DNA from: Erwinia mallotivora
Lineage (GTDB): Bacteria; Pseudomonadota; Gammaproteobacteria; Enterobacterales; Enterobacteriaceae
Reading direction: 5' to 3'
Assembly: GCF_000590885.1 (NCBI RefSeq)
Contig: NZ_JFHN01000074.1
Span: 62,001-126,000 of the forward strand
Length of the DNA stretch: 64,000 bases
Under the pieces are notes generated by a model, which saw only the letters and a program-made list of their open reading frames with translations, did not search any database and was not told where the DNA came from. Of the stretch, positions 58,387-64,000 are shown one piece after another; position 1 is the stretch's first letter, and every line of letters starts with the position of its first letter. The position numbers and the translations under genes are program-made.

Positions 58387-59115
58387 ATGAGTATTCAACT
58401 TAACGCTGTCAACTGCTTTTATGGTGCCCATCAGGCGCTGTTCGATATCCAGCTGGCGTGTCCCGAAGGGGAGACGCTGGTTCTGCTTGGCCCAAGCGGT
58501 GCCGGAAAAAGTTCACTGCTGCGCGTGCTTAACCTGCTGGAGATGCCGCGTTCCGGCACGCTGGCGATTGCCGGTCACCATTTTGATTTTAGTAAGCCCC
58601 CCTCTGACGCCACCATCCGTGAGCTGCGGCAGAATGTTGGCATGGTCTTTCAGCAATATCATCTCTGGCCACATCTGACCGTGAAGCAAAACCTGATCGA
58701 AGCACCCTGTCGCGTGCTTGGATTAGACAAAGAACAGGCCCATGCAAGGGCTGACAAACTGCTCGATCGCCTGCGCCTGAGCAAATTTGCCGATCGCTTC
58801 CCGCTTCACCTTTCTGGTGGTCAGCAACAGCGCGTCGCCATCGCCAGGGCGCTGATGATGGAACCGGCGGTCCTGCTGTTTGATGAACCGACCGCCGCGC
58901 TGGACCCCGAGATCACCGCTCAAATCGTTGCAATTATTCAGGAGCTTGCCCACACGCGCATTACCCAGGTTATTGTCACCCACGAGGTCGAAGTCGCGCG
59001 TAAAACCGCCAGTCGCGTGGTGTATATGGAAAACGGGTATATCGTCGAACAGGGTGATGCCAGCTGCTTTACACAGCCGCAAACCGATGCGTTTGCCCAT
59101 TATCTGTCACATTGA
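58387..59115 (+). CDS. artP: Arginine ABC transporter ATP-binding protein ArtP
   Basis: A 242-residue ABC ATPase, the E. coli length, powering arginine uptake. Start ATG at 58387 ([20 protein letters not shown]) is chosen by homology; a longer frame starts at 58336. Walker [18 protein letters not shown], signature [17 protein letters not shown], Walker [15 protein letters not shown]-loop [10 protein letters not shown]. First gene of artP-artI-artQ-artM. Confidence 0.97.
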   Translation: MSIQLNAVNCFYGAHQALFDIQLACPEGETLVLLGPSGAGKSSLLRVLNLLEMPRSGTLAIAGHHFDFSKPPSDATIRELRQNVGMVFQQYHLWPHLTVKQNLIEAPCRVLGLDKEQAHARADKLLDRLRLSKFADRFPLHLSGGQQQRVAIARALMMEPAVLLFDEPTAALDPEITAQIVAIIQELAHTRITQVIVTHEVEVARKTASRVVYMENGYIVEQGDASCFTQPQTDAFAHYLSH

Positions 59116-59129
59116 TGCAGGACATCATG

Positions 59130-59861
59130 ATGAAAAAAGTTGTATTAGCCGTACTGCTGGCCGGTTTAAGCCTGAGCGCAACTGCTGCACAGACCCTTCG
59201 TTTTGCCACCGAAGCCTCCTACCCTCCGTTTGAATTTGTTGACGCAAACAACAAGATTCAGGGCTTTGATGTGGATCTGGCTAACGCGCTGTGCCGTGAA
59301 ATGAATGCAACCTGCACTTTCACCAACCAGGCCTTTGACAGCCTGATCCCCAGCCTGAAATTTCGTCGCTTTGATGCGGTAATGGCCGGTATGGACATCA
59401 CCCCTGAGCGGGAAAAGCAGGTGCTGTTCAGCAAAGCCTATTACGACAACTCCGCCCTGTTTATCGCGCAGAAAGGTAAAATTACCTCAACAGACGCGCT
59501 GAAAGGCAAAAGCGTGGGCGTGCAAAACGGCACCACTCACCAGAAATACCTGACCGAGAAAATGACCGGCATTAAAACCGTGCCCTACGACAGCTATCAG
59601 AATGCCATCCTCGATCTGAAAAATGGCCGTATTGATGCGGTATTTGGTGACACCGCCGTGGTGAATGAGTGGCTGAAACAGAACGCAAATCTGGCAGCGG
59701 TAGGCGAAAAAGTGACAGATAAAGCCTATTTCGGCACCGGCCTGGGCATTGCCGTTCGCCAGGGCAACAGCGAGCTGCAAAACCAGTTCAACACCGCGCT
59801 GGATAAAGTCAAAGCCGATGGCACCTGGAAGAAAATCTATGACAAATGGTTCCAGCAGTAA
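59130..59861 (+). CDS. artI: Periplasmic arginine-binding protein ArtI
   Basis: A 243-residue protein, as E. coli ArtI, with a signal peptide MKKVVLAVLLAGLSLSATAA. It belongs to the family 3 solute-binding proteins: RFATEASYPPFEFVDANN at the start of the mature part, VMAGMDITPEREKQVLFSK, VGVQNGTTHQKYLTEK, IDAVFGDTAVVNEWLKQN and AYFGTGLGIAVRQ line the ligand cleft and match E. coli closely. A GCAGGA lies before the tandem ATGATG (59127/59130). It follows artP by 14 bp. Confidence 0.95.
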   Translation: MKKVVLAVLLAGLSLSATAAQTLRFATEASYPPFEFVDANNKIQGFDVDLANALCREMNATCTFTNQAFDSLIPSLKFRRFDAVMAGMDITPEREKQVLFSKAYYDNSALFIAQKGKITSTDALKGKSVGVQNGTTHQKYLTEKMTGIKTVPYDSYQNAILDLKNGRIDAVFGDTAVVNEWLKQNANLAAVGEKVTDKAYFGTGLGIAVRQGNSELQNQFNTALDKVKADGTWKKIYDKWFQQ

Positions 59862-59868
59862 TCTCTGA

Positions 59869-60585
59869 ATGAACGAACTTTATCCTCTTGCAAGCGCCGC
59901 CGGGATGACCGTCGGCCTTGCCATTTCTGCCCTTACGGTCGGACTGGTGCTGGCGATGATTTTTGCTGCCTGGGAATCGGCGCGCTGGCGACCGCTGGCC
60001 TGGATAGCCACCGGCCTGGTAACTCTGTTTCGTGGTCTGCCGGAAATTCTGGTGGTGCTGTTTGTCTATTTTGGTGCCTCGCAGCTGCTGCTGACGCTCT
60101 CAGATGGTTTCACTATCAATCTGGCCGTGGTGAAAATTCCGGTACAGCTGGCTATTCAGAACTTTGACGTCAGTCCGTTTCTCTGCGGCGTGATTGCCCT
60201 GTCAATTCTCTACGCTTCCTACGCCTCACAGACGCTGCGTGGCGCACTGAAAGCGGTGCCTGGTGGTCAGTGGGAGTCAGGCCAGGCGCTGGGCATGAAG
60301 AAGAGCACGATTTTCTTTCGCCTGATCATGCCGCAAATGTGGCGTCATGCCTTACCGGGACTGGGCAACCAGTGGCTGGTGCTGCTGAAAGATACGGCAC
60401 TGGTCTCTCTGATTAGCGTCAATGACATTATGCTTCAGACTAAAAGCATTGCCACGCGCACTCAGGAACCCTTCACCTGGTACATGATTGCCGCCGCCAT
60501 CTATTTGCTGATTACGCTGCTGAGCCAGCAAATTCTGCAACGGATTGATGCCAGAGCCACACGATTTGAGCGGGGAAGCGACTGA
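59869..60585 (+). CDS. artQ: Arginine ABC transporter permease ArtQ
   Basis: A 238-residue inner-membrane permease, the E. coli length, with about five helices and the ATPase-contact EAA loop [20 protein letters not shown]. It begins 8 nt after artI without a clear Shine-Dalgarno, suggesting coupled translation. Its TGA overlaps the artM ATG (TGATG at 60583-60587). Confidence 0.96.
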   Translation: MNELYPLASAAGMTVGLAISALTVGLVLAMIFAAWESARWRPLAWIATGLVTLFRGLPEILVVLFVYFGASQLLLTLSDGFTINLAVVKIPVQLAIQNFDVSPFLCGVIALSILYASYASQTLRGALKAVPGGQWESGQALGMKKSTIFFRLIMPQMWRHALPGLGNQWLVLLKDTALVSLISVNDIMLQTKSIATRTQEPFTWYMIAAAIYLLITLLSQQILQRIDARATRFERGSD

Positions 60586-61253
60586 TGCTGGCTTATTTAC
60601 CCGATCTGTTAAAAGGGCTTCACACCAGCCTGACGCTGACCGCCGCCGCGCTGGTTCTGGCCTTGCTGTTATCACTGCTGCTCACGGTGATCCTCTCCCT
60701 GAAGCTGCCGGTGCTCAGCCTGCTGGTGCGCGGTTATATCACGCTGTTCACCGGCACACCGCTGCTGGTGCAGATCTTTTTAATTTATTATGGCCCCGGG
60801 CAGTTTCCCGCCATTCAGTCAGTGCCGTGGCTGTGGAATCTGCTTTCCCAGCCCTGGCTGTGCGCACTGCTGGCGCTGTCACTGAACAGCGCGGCCTATA
60901 CCACCCTGCTTTTTCATGGTGCGGTACGGGCAATTCCGTCCGGGCAGTGGCAATCCTGCGCAGCACTGGGGATGAACCGCAAAGACACGCTGCGCATCCT
61001 GCTTCCCTACGCCCTGAGACGCGCGCTCTCCTCCTGGTCCAATGAGGTAGTGTTGGTGTTCAAAGGCACCTCGCTGGCCTACACCATTACCCTGATGGAG
61101 GTGATGGGCAACAGTCAGCTGCTGTATGGCAGAACCTATGATGTCACGGTGTTTGCCGCCGCAGGGCTGATATATCTCTGTGTTAACGGCCTGCTGACGC
61201 TGTTGATGCGTCTGATTGAGCACCGCGCTCTGGCGTTCGAACGTCGTCACTGA
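60585..61253 (+). CDS. artM: Arginine ABC transporter permease ArtM
   Basis: A 222-residue partner of ArtQ (E. coli 222) with about five helices and the EAA loop AVRAIPSGQWQSCAALGMNR. The start overlaps the artQ stop by one base. ArtQM forms the channel used with ArtP and the binding proteins. Confidence 0.96.
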   Translation: MLAYLPDLLKGLHTSLTLTAAALVLALLLSLLLTVILSLKLPVLSLLVRGYITLFTGTPLLVQIFLIYYGPGQFPAIQSVPWLWNLLSQPWLCALLALSLNSAAYTTLLFHGAVRAIPSGQWQSCAALGMNRKDTLRILLPYALRRALSSWSNEVVLVFKGTSLAYTITLMEVMGNSQLLYGRTYDVTVFAAAGLIYLCVNGLLTLLMRLIEHRALAFERRH

Positions 61254-61258
61254 TCGAC

Positions 61259-61283
61259 ACCGGTAGTGCCTGTCATTACCGGT
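61259..61283 (+). terminator. Hairpin after artM
   Basis: ACCGGTA (61259-61265) pairs with TACCGGT (61277-61283) around 11 nt. The tail ATCTTTC is weak. It lies 5 nt past the stop; may be an attenuator between artM and the artJ-like gene. Confidence 0.45.
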
Positions 61284-61383
61284 ATCTTTCGGAAACAGCC
61301 CTTCTTTGGCGGTTAATCAACGGATAGCTCACTGCTGCCGACCGGCATAATAGCCTGTCTGTTAACCGCAAGGACGGTAAGTA

Positions 61384-62121
61384 ATGCACAAGCTTTTCCT
61401 GGCCCTGTTACTCGCCATTCTCAGTATGAGCGCGCTGGCGAACGGTTCATTACGCTTTGCCACCACCGCCGCCAATCCCCCCTTCGAATACCTCAACAAC
61501 GATAACCAGATGGTGGGATTTGATATAGATGTGGCAAAAGGATTGTGTAAGCGTATGCAGGTCGAATGTATTTTCACCAACACCGCTTTTGATCTGCTGC
61601 TGCCATCCCTCAGATTTCGTCGCTACGATGCGGTGATTGCCGGTATGGATATTACCGATGAACGCCTGAAACAGGTGGACTTTACCCGCCCCTACCTGGC
61701 TAACTCCGGCACCATTATCGCGATGAAAAACCGCTACAGCGATCTTACCCAACTAAAAGGTAAACGTGTGGGTGTGGGAGGGGACACCACGCAGCAGGCC
61801 TATCTGCAATCGGCGTGGCCGGAAATTATTCCGGTGGTGTATGACGACTACCAGAATGCGCTACTGGATATGCGCAGTAACAGACTGGATGCCATTTTTG
61901 GTGACACCCCTGCGGTACAGCAAATGCTGAAAGCCAATTCGCAGCTTGCCTCGGTGGGTAAGCCAGTTACCGACGAACGTTATTTTGGCTCGGGGCTGGG
62001 CATTGCGGTCCGCAAAGGCGACGCTCAGCTACTGGAACAGCTGAACAGCGCATTGCAGAGCCTGAAAGATGACGGCACGCTGCGCCAGCTCACCCAGCAC
62101 TGGCTGGGTGTGGCGAACTGA
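61384..62121 (+). CDS. artJ: ArtJ-like periplasmic amino-acid-binding protein
   Basis: A 245-residue family 3 solute-binding protein at the artJ position, with signal peptide MHKLFLALLLAILSMSALAN. It is clearly related to ArtI/ArtJ (DAVIAGMDITDERLKQVDFT, VYDDYQNALLDMRSNRLDA) but much more divergent than artPIQM are from their E. coli counterparts. The cleft loop seen as NGTTHQK in ArtI reads GGDTTQQA here, YPPFE reads NPPFE, and FGDTAVVNEW reads FGDTPAVQQM. Ligand preference may have shifted, though it should still dock with ArtQMP. No ARG box is seen upstream. AAGGA precedes the ATG. The stop is 3 bp from the convergent rlmC stop. Confidence 0.85.
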   Translation: MHKLFLALLLAILSMSALANGSLRFATTAANPPFEYLNNDNQMVGFDIDVAKGLCKRMQVECIFTNTAFDLLLPSLRFRRYDAVIAGMDITDERLKQVDFTRPYLANSGTIIAMKNRYSDLTQLKGKRVGVGGDTTQQAYLQSAWPEIIPVVYDDYQNALLDMRSNRLDAIFGDTPAVQQMLKANSQLASVGKPVTDERYFGSGLGIAVRKGDAQLLEQLNSALQSLKDDGTLRQLTQHWLGVAN

Positions 62122-62124
62122 CCC

Positions 62125-63252
62125 TCAGCGACGTACCAACAGGGTCAGCACTTCGCTGTGCGCCGTGTGCGGAAACATATCAAACAGCTGCACTTTTTCC
62201 AGCCGGTAATCATTCAGCAAGGCAATATCACAGGCCAGACTTTGCGCGTTGCAGCTGGAATAGAGGATCCACTGTGGCGACATCGTGCTCAGCCAGCGGC
62301 AAAGCTCCGCGCCAATTCCACGACGCGGCGGATTCACCAGCACCAGCTCGGGAGCGGCCTGTTCAGAGGTGGCAAACGCGGTGGAATCCAGCGCGGCAAA
62401 ACGCATCTGCTCCCTGCCCATCGCCGCCGCTGAACGCTGCGCACAGGCAATGGCTTCAGCGCTGATTTCAATACCGGTCAGGCGCACTTCCTGACTGGCG
62501 CAATGCAGGCCAAAACCCCCGACACCGCAGAAGAGATCCCACATACTGCTGACATCCAGCGCCCTCACCCACTGGCGGGCAGTGGCATAAAGTGAGGCCG
62601 CAACCTGTGGATTGGTTTGAAAAAAACTTCGTGGACGTATCCACAGCGGCACATCGTTCAACTGTTCGGCCAGTGCCTGATTCTCCGTCAGCGGAATCTC
62701 CTCTTCGCCTTCAAGAATGGCCATATGGACCGGCTGGATATTGGCGGAAACCACAGTGATACGGGGCAGCTGCTGTTGCAGACCCGGCAGCGCACGGGTC
62801 AACTGCGCCAGTTTTTCTTTTGAGCGCAAAACGAAACGCAGCATCAGCTCACCGCTGTGGCTGCTTTCAGTCAGCAGAATAAACTTCAGCTCGCCGCGTC
62901 TGCGCGCCACGTTATACGGCGTCAGTCCGGCCCTGGCGATAAACGGCTTAAGTTGGGCAAACACGTGGGCAAAACTTTCCGGATAGAGTGGGCAGTCACA
63001 GAGATCGACCGGTTGCCCGTCACGGTGCATCAGGCCGAGAACAGGCCGTTCAACGCTACCGCTGACCACCATCTTTGCTTTATAGCGGAACTGCTGTTGT
63101 GCAGAGGTCACCGGTGGCAGCCACTGCGCAGCCGGATGCCCGGCCAGCAGCTGGCGCAACGTATGCTGCTTCTCATCAAGCTGCCGGGGATAAGGCACAG
63201 CCAGCCACTGGCAGGAGCGACAGCGGTCAGTTTCGTAAAGGGAGCAATGCAT
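62125..63252 (-). CDS. rlmC: 23S rRNA m5U747 methyltransferase RlmC (RumB)
   Basis: A 375-residue enzyme, the E. coli length, methylating U747 of 23S rRNA. Start ATG at 63252 ([20 protein letters not shown]). Iron-sulfur ligands Cys3, Cys11, Cys14 and Cys87 are present; SAM motif [27 protein letters not shown]; catalytic Cys334 in YSSCNAQ. The extended frame to 63294 is not supported. No gap or terminator separates it from artJ. Confidence 0.97.
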   Translation of the reverse strand: MHCSLYETDRCRSCQWLAVPYPRQLDEKQHTLRQLLAGHPAAQWLPPVTSAQQQFRYKAKMVVSGSVERPVLGLMHRDGQPVDLCDCPLYPESFAHVFAQLKPFIARAGLTPYNVARRRGELKFILLTESSHSGELMLRFVLRSKEKLAQLTRALPGLQQQLPRITVVSANIQPVHMAILEGEEEIPLTENQALAEQLNDVPLWIRPRSFFQTNPQVAASLYATARQWVRALDVSSMWDLFCGVGGFGLHCASQEVRLTGIEISAEAIACAQRSAAAMGREQMRFAALDSTAFATSEQAAPELVLVNPPRRGIGAELCRWLSTMSPQWILYSSCNAQSLACDIALLNDYRLEKVQLFDMFPHTAHSEVLTLLVRR

Positions 63253-63301
63253 GTGGAGGTCCGTGGTTGGTACAGCGGGCCAGGATTGTACCATTGTGTC
63301 T

Positions 63302-63781
63302 TCAGCGATGGCGAAAAAATTCCCGACTGCTGGCAGGAATAAACAGCAGACACAGCACCAGTAAATCGGGCAGCATAGCGGAAATCAGCCGGGGAAGAAG
63401 CATCCCCTGACCGCTACCGCTGATATTGAACAGTTCCGGATAGATCCAACCCATTGAAGCGACAGAGAGGTAAAACATCACCACCAGCTGTGCCAGCGCA
63501 TAACCCCAGCGCGCCCAGTTGCGGCCATGCATTACCGCCAGCGCACAGCGTAACTGAATGAAAAACAGCAGCTGGCTGGCGATAAAAATCAGCGTGGAAT
63601 CCCAGGCCTGAGCGCTGCGATGCACAAAGCGCAACAGCTCATTGATGCCCAGCTCGTGCACCTGAAGCGCAACGCCCACGCAGCGGATAGCAATGATGCT
63701 GACGCCTGCCACCAGCACCGGCACCGGAACAGATAAGGTTGATGACAGAACCGCTTTACCTTCTCTCAACACCTCTGACAT
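63302..63781 (-). CDS. ybjO: Inner membrane protein YbjO (DUF2593)
   Basis: A 159-residue protein (E. coli 162) with four predicted helices ([76 protein letters not shown]). [17 protein letters not shown] and YPELFNISG match E. coli. Function unknown. In E. coli it ends the potFGHI cluster; here it is preceded by non-coding DNA up to the right edge. Confidence 0.93.
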   Translation of the reverse strand: MSEVLREGKAVLSSTLSVPVPVLVAGVSIIAIRCVGVALQVHELGINELLRFVHRSAQAWDSTLIFIASQLLFFIQLRCALAVMHGRNWARWGYALAQLVVMFYLSVASMGWIYPELFNISGSGQGMLLPRLISAMLPDLLVLCLLFIPASSREFFRHR

Positions 63782-64000
63782 GGTTTACTCCTGCCTGACC
63801 TGCTTTTGCTCCGGCATGGTGCAACTGCGCCAGCCTGTGGTTGTCTTGTCCATTTTCCGCCACAGCGGAAAAAAAACAGGATAGTTAATTATCACTGAGT
63901 TGAAATGATATTTTTTATTTCATTACTGAAACAGCAGATGGTGGTTTTTTGCTTTTTTCCACAGCACGTTCGCTTAATTTTTCTTCCCTGGCATGATATC
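63782..64000. other. Non-coding DNA upstream of ybjO at the right edge
   Basis: No gene is visible; potI, which precedes ybjO in E. coli, is not here. TTTTCCGC-CACA-GCGGAAAA (63853-63872) is a perfect 8-bp hairpin whose flanks do not make a terminator on either strand. Bases 63880-63960 are AT-rich and should include the ybjO promoter. Confidence 0.5.

Noticed and set aside
61312-61365. GCGGTTAA...TTAACCGC long-range inverted repeat before the artJ-like gene
   Set aside because: The arms are eight bases and about 45 bp apart, which is easily chance.

Overview
The window is a core-chromosome segment of an enterobacterium. Nearly every gene is an intact, full-length counterpart of the Escherichia coli K-12 region running from ycbL/gloC to ybjO (about minute 20), in inverted order. 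Proteins such as MukB, MsbA, ribosomal protein S1, FocA and PflB are very close to E. coli, while ComEC, LdtD, the FtsK linker, YcaQ and the ArtJ-like protein differ more. Gene content and the missing E. coli neighbours suggest Erwiniaceae (Erwinia/Pantoea-like). That placement is inference; Enterobacterales is secure. I found no insertion sequence, prophage, CRISPR array, rRNA or tRNA, and no broken gene of recognisable identity.

Layout. 1-12.0 kb: gloC (cut by the left edge), the Tat-exported endopeptidase mepK, the L,D-transpeptidase ldtD, the condensin operon cmoM-mukF-mukE-mukB, divergent elyC, then ycbJ. 12.1-19.4 kb: kdsB-ycaR, ycaQ, lpxK-msbA (lipid A synthesis and export) and comEC. 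19.6-25.2 kb: ihfB, rpsA, cmk, aroA, serC. 25.4-31.7 kb: ycaO, then the anaerobic formate module focA-pflB-pflA behind a textbook FNR promoter. 31.7-42.3 kb: ycaD, serS, rarA, lolA, ftsK, lrp and divergent trxB. 42.4-50.5 kb: cydDC, aat, infA, clpA/clpS, cspD. Here Aat (N-end rule tagging), ClpS (N-degron adaptor) and ClpAP (unfoldase) sit close together. 50.8-56.3 kb: lysO, hcp (with an NsrR operator), poxB, ltaE. 56.4-64 kb: amiD, ybjQ, ybjP, the arginine ABC transporter artPIQM, a divergent artJ-like gene, rlmC, ybjO.

Compared with E. coli the region is compact. There is no ycaL, ycaP, dmsABC, serW tRNA, macAB, ybjX, ybjD, aqpZ, hcr, ybjT or ybjS, and potI does not follow ybjO inside the window. 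Regulation visible in the DNA includes an FNR class II promoter at focA, an NsrR palindrome on the hcp ribosome binding site, an ARG-box-like site at artP, an infA promoter with a GC-rich discriminator, sigma-S-like -10 elements at poxB and ybjP, and about a dozen convincing intrinsic terminators.

I see no clearly new multi-gene system. The most unusual points are Hcp without its reductase Hcr, an ArtJ-like binding protein that has lost both its ligand-loop sequence and its ARG boxes, and a few unexplained dyads and small open frames in intergenic DNA.
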